NCBI RefSeq assembly: GCF_029227915.1
Contig: NC_079883.1
Location: 21,204,001-21,268,000 of the forward strand
Direction of reading: 5' to 3'
DNA length: 64,000 bases
From: Hydractinia symbiolongicarpus
Taxonomy: Eukaryota; Cnidaria; Hydrozoa; Anthoathecata; Hydractiniidae
A program made the position numbers and the translations under genes. The stretch's first letter is position 1, and each line of letters begins with the position of its first letter. The notes under the pieces are model-generated. The model was not told the origin of the DNA, searched no databases, and saw only the letters and a list, made by a program, of their open reading frames with translations. Positions 23,775 to 33,639 of the stretch are shown one piece after another.

Positions 23775-25163
23775 TTACTTATTTACATTTTTATAGGTGA
23801 CTGTAGTGGACCTTTTAGATCGTCTTCTGTTGTAAATAAAAAACACAATCAAAAGTGTTAGCAGAACAGCGAAACATATTATTCCATATACCCAAGTCAA
23901 ATTCTTGTGCGACGAAGCTTTATTTGTGCAGTCGTGAAAGCTAGTACCATTTGCACATATACACGATGCAACGTGGGCTGCAGTGGTTTCATTGTAACAA
24001 TATTGTTTTTCGTGACATTGTTGTTTGTTTTTACATGAGATCTCACATCTATGACCTGCGTATCCAACATTACATGCACAAGTAAAGTTTGGCGCAAGAG
24101 TCGAAGAACAACTTCCGTTATTAAGACATGGATTTAAATCGCACCCGTTGCATACCAATTTTTTGTTTGCAGTCAGAAAGGAAATTGATTTTTGTTTAAC
24201 CAATGATGGTGAAACACACTCGCCAAAAATAAAAGTTCCAATACTCAACAAGGGGGAAAACGATTTGTATAGGTCGCAATCACAATGCAAAGGATTTTGG
24301 TTCAGGTACAGTACTGTGATTTTGAAGTTTTTGAAAGTTGACAGTTGAAAACTTGTAATATTGTTGTTTGTTAAATCTAACAATACGTTTACAGATAACC
24401 CATAAAATGCTCTGTCTGCTAGTTCGTATATTTTGTTGTCAGAAAGATACAGCGAAGATATTTGTGGTGACTTTCCAAATAAATTGTTCGGTATTTTTTT
24501 TATATTGTTTTTGTTCAATTTCAGCATAATACCAGGACTCCCCAGATTATCAAACACGCCTGATATTAATTTAACTATTTTGTTCTCGCTTACATCTAAG
24601 ATGGAAAGTTCGTGAAGTCCTTTGAATGCATTGATGTGTAATTTGGAAATAAGATTCTTGTTCAAACGAAGAAACCTTAATTTTGTAAGTTCAAGAAATG
24701 TGGTGTCGTTAACTTCAATTAAATGATTAGACGTTAAAACCAGATGACGAAGGCATGACAAGTTGAAGAAGTCACTTGTTTTGAGTAGCTTTAGCTCATT
24801 GTTTTGCACTGATATGAAGGAAAGAAGAGGAAAAGAATTTCCTAAGTCTTTTGGGAAGCTTCGAATTCGGTTATTATCCAGAATAAGTTTCCTTAACCGA
24901 ACATTGGCAGGTACAACCTTGATTGAAAAGTCGGTGATGTTGGTGTTTTCTACCCTCAAATCTGTTGTGTGTGCAGGTAAACTTCTTGCAATACCTTGCA
25001 AATCTTCAGAAGAATAATTCTTGTTGACACAAGCTACTGTAGCTCCATAACATTTGCATACTTCGCAACTAAATAATTTATCTCCCACAGCCATATCAAC
25101 CAACGCAATCCAGAGTAAACCAAATATTTTCATCATCCTTTTATTATCGTAACGATATGCCAT
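23775..25163 (-). CDS. Transmembrane LRR-EGF surface protein
   Basis: An intact single-exon frame of 462 residues. Order: signal peptide (about 11-27, cleavage after AVG if translation starts at Met10 or Met11), cysteine-rich N-terminal LRR cap (CEVCKCYGATVAC, 33-45), about nine leucine-rich repeats (88-290, for example LRKLILDNNRIRSFP and ISSLYLSDNKIYEL), C-terminal cap (NPLHCDCDL, then C316 and C338), a canonical EGF module (C341-C373, ending GYAGHRCE), a second EGF-like module (C377-C412), a transmembrane helix (424-444), a basic stop-transfer (RRRSKR) and a 12-residue tail. It should be a type I surface protein that binds extracellular partners, in the manner of Slit-like and other LRR/EGF adhesion proteins. 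The tail holds no signalling domain. No orthologue can be assigned. The first ATG is used; Met10 or Met11 gives the cleaner signal peptide. Confidence 0.9.
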   Translation of the reverse strand: MAYRYDNKRMMKIFGLLWIALVDMAVGDKLFSCEVCKCYGATVACVNKNYSSEDLQGIARSLPAHTTDLRVENTNITDFSIKVVPANVRLRKLILDNNRIRSFPKDLGNSFPLLSFISVQNNELKLLKTSDFFNLSCLRHLVLTSNHLIEVNDTTFLELTKLRFLRLNKNLISKLHINAFKGLHELSILDVSENKIVKLISGVFDNLGSPGIMLKLNKNNIKKIPNNLFGKSPQISSLYLSDNKIYELADRAFYGLSVNVLLDLTNNNITSFQLSTFKNFKITVLYLNQNPLHCDCDLYKSFSPLLSIGTFIFGECVSPSLVKQKSISFLTANKKLVCNGCDLNPCLNNGSCSSTLAPNFTCACNVGYAGHRCEISCKNKQQCHEKQYCYNETTAAHVASCICANGTSFHDCTNKASSHKNLTWVYGIICFAVLLTLLIVFFIYNRRRSKRSTTVTYKNVNK

Positions 25164-26011
25164 AACGAATTCTATTTTCTTTCGATGCCTTTAAAAGTCC
25201 AAGTTTAGTTTCCTTATGCTTATTTTATTATTCGTATTGCACATTCATTTCACTTTTACAGGAATCTAATTTTTACAACACATAATATTTATTCGATCGA
25301 TCTTTATTGATACAATCGTTATTATGCTTGCATAAAGGCGACTTGTTCTTTAAAAGCATGTTTATCTATGTGTTAAAAACAAAGATTTAGTAAAACAACT
25401 TGTTTATTCAAGGGATAAGAGGCACACTCGAAGAGTAAAGTATTTACTTTAAATAAATGGTTAACTATCACACATTATTTAACACTATTTTTAGAATCGT
25501 GTGGAAACTAACTTAGTTAGTTTTTAACGCGAGTGTTTCCCTGTACGTATTTTCTTTTAAAGTTTTAAGCCAATTTATGACAAATAATCTTTATATACAA
25601 AATTCAAAACCTTAATAAAACATTCATTAGAAAGATGGCGGTGAAAGAATTAAATGAGAAAGCATACCTTATTGTTGAAACAAGTCGTTAAAAAAAGTTC
25701 TGCAAAAAAATAAAATTCGGCAAAGAATTTAGTCACCTTAACATAATATAGCCACTTTTTGCTGGCTAAATCAATGCATTTGGTCACTTTTTGTCAATAA
25801 TTTCCAGAACGGGAACGGAGAAGTTTTTTTCTTTTAATAAAAACAACAAAAAAGGACAATAAGGACTATGTAAATCAGTCAAGAAGAGTCTGCAAAAAAT
25901 GGGGTTAGTAAAAAAAAATTTGGCAAAATGTTTTAGAAACTAATTCCTCAAAATAAAAAGATGTTGGCCGATTGCTGTTTCCTATGAGGAACAACAGGTT
26001 GTAAACTGTGT
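25164..26011. other. Upstream gap of the LRR gene
   Basis: AT-rich, presumably containing the LRR gene's promoter, though no TATA box stands out. No gene recognised. Confidence 0.4.
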
Positions 26012-26120
26012 ATACCTAATATATACATTCCGAACACAGGACCCACATTAATAACAGTGTTTTTAACACTGAAGTGGCTATATCCTATAAAAATATGCGG
26101 AATAATAAAAATAACATAAA
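26012..26120 (+). mobile_element. SINE copy, 3' part
   Basis: TATACATTC, ACAGGA-CCACATT, ATAACAGTGTTT, ACACTGAAGTGGC and ATAATAAAAATAAC align in order with the 3' half of the element at 26246-26500. The tRNA-like head is missing. Confidence 0.6.
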
Positions 26121-26245
26121 TGTCAACTGACTGTATTTGTTGGGACATGGCTCCAATAAGCTGTACTCTGTGTTGTTCTTTAACAACTGTTGTTAAGAGA
26201 TTCTTATTTTAATAATAATTCAACAGATTTGCGGCGTGAAGTATG

Positions 26246-26500
26246 TGGCGCGTGGCCTTGTGGTTATGGATTTCGCTTCGTAATTACAAAGTCCGTGGTT
26301 CGGTCTACAGTGCTGGCATGTTTAGCAAGTGTCTTTGCCACAGCTATGGGTAAACCAACACCACGTGAGGTAAAGCCGGTTTATACTTAATGTATACATT
26401 CATGCACAGGATTCACATTGATAACAGTGTTTCCGAGACTGAAGTGGCGCTATCTTGTATAAATATTCGTAATAATAATAATAGTAATAATAATAACAAT
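26246..26500 (+). mobile_element. tRNA-derived SINE
   Basis: The head resembles a tRNA gene with RNA polymerase III boxes: A-box-like TGGCCTTGTGG (26253-26263) and B-box-like GGTTCGGTCTA (26297-26307), 33 bases apart. It continues into an unrelated body (ACAGTGCTGGCATGTTTAGC and on) and ends in an (AAT)n tail. The body recurs, truncated, at 26012-26120. It is not a functional tRNA: the boxes deviate from consensus and no acceptor stem closes. Confidence 0.6.
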
Positions 26501-26700
26501 GTTAATAATACTGACACTCAACACTCCACTTGTGTGGTTCAGTTTACCTTCACTTGAGTGCTCAACCTTCTGTTCTTCGCCAATCATCCAGCTGCTCTCT
26601 TATATCAGTACGCTCTGTCTCCGTGTGTCTGTGCATGAATAATGCAAAGATGTCTCATTTGGTAGCCAACAAATTACCTTTTCTTATCATTAGTTGTGAA

Positions 26701-27267
26701 CTAGTCGATAAAGCCCGTGGAAAAATCCACTTAGACAGGATAACAGTAAAAAAGAACCGTTGTTTAAATTTTGATGACGTCAGCAAGGATCTGTCAAGAT
26801 ACAACATATTTTTTTTAGAAATTTGTATACCTGTTCCCTTCATCGTATAGATCTTGAAACGCTGATCAAGAAAATATATAGGATCGCGTATTTTTGACAA
26901 ACGTTTGAAGAGATATTACGGTTTGAAGGTTTGTTGATGACGTCATCAACCCGTCCATTCCTAAACGGATTGGGGAACCAGGTTTTGAAACATTACCCAA
27001 ATTGATCCTAGGTGCTCCCTAGTTACCTACGCGGTGAAGAATCATTGACGTCACCACCTCGTTTCCAAGTTATTTGGCCTCTAAGTTTTAGGTGCACTGT
27101 AATGGCTTCATTAATTTAATATAGGATATTGACGTTAAAGTTGACGTCGCGCCGTAACGTCAGAAAATTTAACATATTAGACATAAGTTTTGCGGCGACA
27201 TCAAAGGAAAATGACGATATCCACTTTGCTTGTTACAAACAGACACAGTCTCTGTATTATTATAAGA
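26701..27267 (-). mobile_element. Helitron-like element, long form
   Basis: The + strand begins CTAGTCGATAAAGCCCGTGG (the 3' end on the minus strand, with T beyond CTAG) and ends at the 5' terminus TCTTATAATAATAC (27254-27267, minus). Internal phrases shared with the other long copies are GACGTCATCAACCCGTCCATTC, ACCTACGCGGTG and CCACTTTGCTTGT. No Rep/helicase frame is present. Confidence 0.65.
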
Positions 27268-27550
27268 GGTGTTCAAATTTGAGACCTAATAACTTAGAAA
27301 CGGGTAGAAATAACTGATACCACCTTTGGTAACTAGGAACGACAAGGATCGAAGTAGCGTCGAAATTAATGCTGCCCTCCACTTCAACGACCTTCCATTT
27401 CAACTTCGGCAAGTGGAAAACTATAACAAATTTACAAATTTAGCGAAAAAATATTTTTTTGATAGGGCAACAGCCAGACTTTTAAGTTGTTCTGATTTTT
27501 AATTTATTTATCTGTTTTATCTTAGCCTTTTCTTGATACAGATTTGTCAG

Positions 27551-27567
27551 TATATATATATATATAT
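27551..27567. repeat. (TA)n microsatellite
   Basis: Uninterrupted TA dinucleotides. Confidence 0.9.
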
Positions 27568-27887
27568 TTTTTTCTCACTCAATTGACTACGTTAACTTTT
27601 ACTATACCTAATTTTTAGTTTAATTATCGGTCGTCCTTTACCTACCAAGCCTCCTTTAGCTTTGATCAATTATAATGGTTCATTTATCCTAATGCCGTTC
27701 AATACGTTTTCACAATTCAAGACTTTCGTATGATTATTTGACTGCTTCGGCTATGCTCTTTTTGCTCATGTTCATTTTGTTTTTATTACTGATTGAATTT
27801 ATATTTACGTTTGCACATACATTCAGTATTTACACATTTCAGCATTAAGAACCATTGTAATTTATGGATGCTTGAAATATATGTCGA

Positions 27888-27910
27888 TTAATAATAATAA
27901 TAATAATAAT
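27888..27910. repeat. (AAT)n microsatellite
   Basis: About seven trinucleotide units. Confidence 0.9.
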
Positions 27911-28363
27911 TAAAGTGTTAGGATTATATGCTAACATATCAGTATAATTTTTACCCAGGATTTTTTTAATTTTTTGTGATTCTTCTTTGTGTTCTTCTTT
28001 ACTAAAATTGTGTATAATGATGAAAATCTGGTAGTTTAAAAACGTGAACAATGATGACTGTTTGAGATTAAAACTTATTGTATCAACCTTGTCACGCGCG
28101 CGTGCTCGTGGTTTGACTATTGACAGAGTTTAAGTAGATGACGTCATTACAAAATTTATAATCAGGAAGTTACCATGACCGTTTGCATATGTTCTGTTTG
28201 TTATTTTGTCGTTATTTTTTAGATTTCCTGTTGGTTTATAACATTTTTTTTAAAAAAATAGATATATTCCTTAAAATAAATTAAAATATACAGCGTGCAA
28301 AACTTAAGGCCAAGCAAAACAGCTGCTCCAACATTTTTAAAATTTCTGTATTATAGATACAAA

Positions 28364-28965
28364 CTAGTCGATAAGGCCCGTGGAAAAATCCACTGAGGCA
28401 GGATAAAAATTGTGTAGAGATTAAAGCTCTGATCAAGAAAATGTATATGATCATGTGCTTTTGATATGACCGGTTAATGAGATATAAGGACGGGTTTAAA
28501 AATTTTGCTGACGTCAGCAATGGCCCCATCAAGACCGAAATTTTTTTTTTTATAAATTGGTATACTTGTTGCCTTCATGGTATAGATCTTAAAACGCTGA
28601 TGAAGAAAATGTATAGGATTATGTACTTTTGACAAAAGGATTCAGATATATCAAGGTTTAAAGGTTTTTTGATGACGTCATCAACCCGTCCATTCCGAAA
28701 CGGATTCGGGGACCCAGGTTTGGAAAACTTACCAAAATTGGTCCCAGGTAGTCCCTAGTTACCCACGCAGGAGTTATTTCCACCCGTTTCCAAGTTATTT
28801 AGCCTTAAATTTAAAAGTGTAATGCAATGGCTTCACTAATCTTCATATACTTTCCTTTGACGTCAATATTGCTCTCATGTATAGGCGATGTTTTATAGAC
28901 TTTATCAAATAAATTTTATCCACTTCGCAAAAGTCACAGACAGAAGCTCCGTATTATTATATAGA
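28364..28965 (-). mobile_element. Helitron-like element, 602 bp
   Basis: The best-preserved long copy. On the minus strand it starts TCTATATAATAATACGGAGC and ends GGGCCTTATCGACTAG. The neighbouring bases are A before TC and T after CTAG, as expected for Helitron insertion. The body carries an internal near-duplication: CTGATCAAGAAAATGTATATGATCATG-type sequence at about 28430 recurs at about 28600. No transposase is encoded. Confidence 0.7.
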
Positions 28966-30005
28966 TAAATATAAAAATGTACAAATTATGACACTTTTCC
29001 CTCTAAATTTGCTAAACACACGATAGATACGAAAATATAGCCTGCAGGAGGCCTGTAATAATATGATTGTCATTCATTATTATATAGATTGCGTAGATTT
29101 TAATATGGCTAAAAATTGAGAGCTCTTTTTCGAGCAGTGACGTAGGAGGAATTTTATTTGCAGAGAGAACGCTTAAATTTGCGAGGGCAAATCAAAGTTT
29201 TACCTGAGGTGAACACTTTTGAAAATTGGCACCTCACCTTTTTTAATTTCCAAAATTATCACAGTATGCCAAGTAAAAAACCGAGAAACTGCAAAAATGC
29301 TGCAAAAATAAGAAGCAGATTATTTGTATGCAAGGACAGAGAGTTTTAATGTCAGATGTAAAAACATCGTTAGCTAAATGCTTTGCACGTTCTGATTGAC
29401 ACGTTTAACGTGCAGTTAGTACGAGGGCGTCCAACATATTCAGAAATTTGTATCTGCGTAGGATTATTAACCTCTTCAGCATTATTAACACTTGATGAGG
29501 GAAGTGGATAATTGACAAAAAATGTACTTAAAAAAACAAAACGTCAAAAAGTATGGATGCTGTCACAAGGCTAGTGGTTGCAAGCTGCAAAAAAAAGAAG
29601 GAAGTTAAAGGGTTGACTGATAGCCATCCAGCTGAAGAATGTGATATTAAACCTAACCACAACACTTTAAACCTACCCTTTTACATAAAAAACCTTTATT
29701 ATTTTTACTTTCGTGCTTCAATTTATATGTTTACACTTCTCATAAAAAAGTTTCACCACGTGCTCGTTCAATTGGATTATAGAAGGTTAGCGTAGCTGAA
29801 AATGATTATGTTCTCGATTTAAGGACCAAGGATTTGTAAATTTTCTTAATTCACGTTACACGTACAGCACTATGCAACCCTATTTATAAGCCTATTTATA
29901 CTACGCTTTTTGGGTTTCAAATATCCTGAGGCGTGGGTTTAACTGAGCACTTTAAATAACTCTAGAATTGCTTAAGCTCCGTTGATATAACTAGATAGAG
30001 TTATA
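28966..30005. other. Stretch without recognisable gene
   Basis: Short frames at 29158-29349 and 29553-29795 have no recognisable domain and are treated as chance. Confidence 0.4.
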
Positions 30006-30547
30006 CAGTAGACGTTTGTTAATTCGAACACGCTAGGGACTAAATTATTTGTTCGAATTAACGAATGTTCGGATTATCAGAAGTTCAGAAAAAACAAGAA
30101 TTTTAATAAACGTTTAAGGTTTTATGCTAATATAACTTTATTACAACTTTACTACAACTTTTTATAAAAACTTTTTAACGTTGTTTGTTTGGTGATGGGC
30201 AAGGCCTCCAAATTCCTTGTAAACTTCATTTTATTGGAAATGTCAATTTAATCGATAAATTGAAATTTTGCCACCATTGATGCAATAAAAAATAAAAAAA
30301 TAAAACGTTTTTTTTATTTCCCCATAAGATTTTATTTATCGATGCACAAAAGGTGGAATTAACGAGCATAATGTAGCCCTGGGACTAAAAAATTGTTCGA
30401 ATTATCGAAATGTTCGAATTAACGGAGTTCGAATTAAGCATCTCAAAATATAAGACATTATTAAACCAAGCTCAAGGGACTTAGCAATTTGTTCGAAATA
30501 ACGGAAAGTTCGAATTAAGCGGCATTCGAATTAACGGACGTCTACTG
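30006..30547. mobile_element. pogo/Tigger-like MITE with TA target site
   Basis: Terminal inverted repeats begin CAGTAGACGT and continue to TTAATTCGAA with one or two mismatches (GTTTGTTAATTCG on the left, GTCCGTTAATTCG on the right). TA dinucleotides flank both ends (30004-30005, 30548-30549). Internally, GTTCGAATTAACG-type words recur many times. There is no transposase frame. Termini of this kind are typical of pogo/Tigger elements and their derivatives. Confidence 0.7.
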
Positions 30548-30661
30548 TAGTAGTTCGTAAAAGAAATGATTAGATTTGTTCGAAATAACGGAAAGTTCGA
30601 ATTAAGCGGCATTCGAATTAACGGACGTCTACTGTAGTAGGTCGTAAAAGAAATGATTAGG
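30488..30661. repeat. 87-bp direct duplication spanning the MITE end
   Basis: 30488-30574 and 30575-30661 are nearly identical (for example GTAGTAGTTCG against GTAGTAGGTCG). The unit includes the right terminal repeat of the MITE plus about 27 bp of flank, so the element now has two right ends. Confidence 0.85.
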
Positions 30662-32232
30662 AGAGTCAGATAAGCGGTTTCATACATCCAAGCAGGGCAC
30701 TTAACCCTTTTACATGGCGTGTTATTAGCCCAGTAGAGTGCTCACACCCATACTACACTTCAGGTCTCATATCTTCTTCAAAAAGACATTAGAGACAAGT
30801 GATAAAACCTATTTTTACCTCAAAGCAAAAACTGTCGACCAGCTATGTCTATTTTATGTAATAAGTTCCTGTGAATGCCAAAAAATTATTAAAAACCGTA
30901 CTAGGTTGAGCCCTTAGTAGAGGTAAAAGAGAGTAATAAAATGTAGTATTGAATGTTTGTACATAACGTTACGACCATAAACAATTTGACCTTAATAGAC
31001 TCCCAACATTCTTGACTTTCGAACTGTTGATAGCTGTTTGAGGCGAAGATATGGTCAAGGAACAAAATATTTCAATTCAATTATGTGTAATGAGTGCGTA
31101 GAATGTGTTTACATAGGAAATTAGATCCCGACAATAGAATCTTAGCAAATATATTCTAGATCTAGGCTTAGCTTTATATTTTAAAAATGTTCTCTAATAT
31201 ACTTAGAACTCCACTTTCCCTGTTCGGATATATTTTTAGACTTATATCTTATCTCAGCAGATACCTAAGAAATTACGTTTAAATTTTAATGAAGGCTGAA
31301 TGGAGCTAGACAGGTACACCAGTCTAGCTCAGGTCATTCAAAAACCTTTAGACTTTCTTGTTAAAATATACAACATATTTTTCAAACTCTCTAAAAAATA
31401 CACAAATTAAAAATAATACCATTCTTCTTTAATGCGTTTTTTCTTTTGATGTTGTGGATCAAAGCACATGCGACTTACTAGCCAACTAATTAGGGAATTG
31501 TTTATATACTGCCAGACTGATTCCAGAAACAGACTTGTCGATTGGTTGGCTGATTATCTAATGAAATCAGTAAACTATGGAGAACAAGTAAACCCAATTT
31601 TAAAAGTGGCTACGAAGTCTGAGTGATAACTTGAGACCTTGTTGAAAATGAGAAAGATTGGGTTTGTGTTTTGTGATAACTTGAGAGCTTGTTGAAAATG
31701 AGAAAGATCGGGTTTGTGTTGCGAATTTGTCGTTCTGTGTTTAGTATTTCTTATGACAGTGGATATCTCACCTTTTTAATAGACCATGTATGTAGTTAAC
31801 TATCCTTTCAAATAAACTTCTAGATATATTAATACTTTCAAAGGTTATATTTAACACTGTAGTTGTTGTTTTTCTGTATACAGATTTAAATTACCGTTAA
31901 TCTCCCTTAGCTAGTATTCATCTTAAGACTTTTTGTGAATAAAAAAAACATGCGCGTTTTATTAGTAAGATTGAAAGTGTTTTGAAGTAAAGACAAAATA
32001 AAGGCGCTAAATTTCTCAAAAAATGCTACATTCGTAAGCATCAGAAATTATGCCATTGGAATGATGGTTCCGAGTTAAAAAAAGGTAAGTGTCAATATCC
32101 ACCATATTGTGGATGGCAAGTTGCGATATAAAATGATTATTGTTTTTGTCTTCAATGCTTGTAAATTTCCTCACAGGCATTTGGAAAGAAATTAACCATT
32201 AAATAAAACACAACAGAATGAAATAAATGAGT
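30662..32232. other. Gap downstream of the 401-aa gene
   Basis: No gene seen. Includes the 50-bp duplication at 31623-31722. Confidence 0.4.
31623..31722. repeat. Two copies of a 50-bp unit
   Basis: GTGATAACTTGAGA and TTGTTGAAAATGAGAAAGAT repeat with a period of 50 and only two or three differences, so the duplication is recent. Confidence 0.9.
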
Positions 32233-32238
32233 TTTATT
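32233..32238 (-). terminator. Candidate poly(A) signal
   Basis: AATAAA on the minus strand, about 120 bases beyond the stop codon of the 401-residue gene. Confidence 0.35.
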
Positions 32239-32355
32239 TTTTTCCACACATTTAGTGAATTAATTACATTACGTCATCAATTTTTATGATATAGTGTTAA
32301 TAAAAAATTAAATACAGAATTATAAAACTTCGTCAGTGTTTCAAAATACACTTTG

Positions 32356-33561
32356 CTAAACACTAACAAACATGTGTGTTTTCTCTGCAAGTTCTTTATC
32401 TATCAACGCTAATTCTTGATAAATGTTTCTCCAAGTTTCGCATTTGGAATATTTCATTGCCTGCCATTTTCCAATGTCGTAATTCAAATCTCCAAGTAGC
32501 GATGTGATCATTCTAGAGTCAATGCCATGAAATGATTTGTTTTCACTGTCGTGAAGGAAGTATTTGCCCATGTTGTAGTGGTCAATGGAATGGAATATCG
32601 TATTTGCAGATAAGGTGGTTATTGACAAGCCAGTATCACCAAGATATTTAGTGAATACTTTCTTTGCTTTTATCGTAAAGTCAACAAACTTGCTGATGGA
32701 ACAACATCGAATGATGCTTTGATGATGTTCGATTTGTTGAACACTGTTATAACCTAAAATGAGCTGCAAATTTTGTCTTGAGATACCCCATATGTCAGCT
32801 GGATAGTGATTGGCAGATTCGTTCATGCCGGATACAACAGAATGCATATCATCAATGCTTCTTTTAAATTCTTCAGGCAAGCTTTTATTAGACTGAACTT
32901 GATCGATATTCATCTCTGCGACGTTACCAGCTGTAACGTGAGTCAAAGTATGTGTATATACGCACCACAGTGTGTTCAGAAACGAAAATATTTCGTTCAT
33001 CTCTTTCAAGTCTTTGTTATTAACCTTGACTTTTTCTAGTACGAGATTTTTTAATTCGTCGCACCTGATGAGAACTTCGCATAGATTTACATAGTAATAT
33101 TCCGTCTTATTCCTTTTAGTCGAAGGCATCTTAAAGTTTTTGTATTGAAAGAAATACTGTTCACTATTGTCTTTAGAATGAAAGCCCAGTACAAGAGAGG
33201 TCTCTAAAACCATTTTTGCTAACCGCTGACGTTTCTCATATTCAGACAACTTGCTTTTAAACTGTCGCAAACATATTTGCTTTAAGTATTTGATAGGAAC
33301 ACTCCAGGCATAAGGAACACATGCCAAATACAGGTACCTGATGTATTGTCGTAACGAACATCTTGGTGCTAGAACCTTCGTATTCGAAATTTTCTTTTCC
33401 TTTGGTTCGCTGGAACTGTTTTTGATTTTGACTGTGATCAGTGAAGCAGTTCTGGGATTGTTTTTTATCACTCGATTATACCAACGATATCGATCTAGAA
33501 GATACCAGCTTAACCAGCTTGCGAAGGCAATTCCAAACACTCTTGTGAGTTCTTCCATCAT
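32356..33561 (-). CDS. 401-residue orphan protein, N-terminal hydrophobic anchor
   Basis: An intact single-exon frame starting at ATGATG (33556-33561). I do not recognise the family. Residues about 8-22 (VFGIAFASWLSWYLL) form a short hydrophobic segment followed by basic residues, consistent with a membrane anchor or uncleaved signal; a second hydrophobic patch is at 73-90. Residues 41-68 are Lys/Ser-rich, probably a linker. The rest looks helical and mixed (helix-like 108-130, 160-200, 225-248, 285-306), with histidine clusters (THTLTH 203-208, EHHQ 278-281, HSIDHYNMGKYF 324-335). No catalytic motif is certain. A good TATA box lies upstream, which favours a real transcription unit. Amino-acid composition is balanced across 401 codons with no stop, so chance is very unlikely. 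Confidence 0.8.
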   Translation of the reverse strand: MMEELTRVFGIAFASWLSWYLLDRYRWYNRVIKNNPRTASLITVKIKNSSSEPKEKKISNTKVLAPRCSLRQYIRYLYLACVPYAWSVPIKYLKQICLRQFKSKLSEYEKRQRLAKMVLETSLVLGFHSKDNSEQYFFQYKNFKMPSTKRNKTEYYYVNLCEVLIRCDELKNLVLEKVKVNNKDLKEMNEIFSFLNTLWCVYTHTLTHVTAGNVAEMNIDQVQSNKSLPEEFKRSIDDMHSVVSGMNESANHYPADIWGISRQNLQLILGYNSVQQIEHHQSIIRCCSISKFVDFTIKAKKVFTKYLGDTGLSITTLSANTIFHSIDHYNMGKYFLHDSENKSFHGIDSRMITSLLGDLNYDIGKWQAMKYSKCETWRNIYQELALIDKELAEKTHMFVSV

Positions 33562-33626
33562 GCTTTGTGTTAACGTCGATTTTGCGGTTTAATAGACTCA
33601 TGTGAATGTTTTTCTTTCTGCTGCCT

Positions 33627-33634
33627 CTTATATA
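33627..33634 (-). promoter_or_regulatory. TATA box of the 401-aa gene
   Basis: TATATAAG on the minus strand, 66-73 bases upstream of the ATG. This would put transcription start near 33600 and leave a leader of about 40 bases. Confidence 0.6.
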
Positions 33635-33639
33635 CATTC

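Larger units (their letters stand above)
27268..28363. other. Gap with simple repeats
   Basis: Holds a (TA)n run at 27551-27567 and an (AAT)n run at 27888-27910. No gene recognised. Confidence 0.5.

Noticed and set aside
26246-26318. tRNA gene
   Set aside because: A- and B-box-like sequences are present, but no acceptor stem or anticodon arm closes, and the body and (AAT)n tail mark a SINE.
27129-27317. 62-codon + strand frame
   Set aside because: Lies inside a Helitron-like element on its non-coding strand and matches no Rep/helicase sequence.
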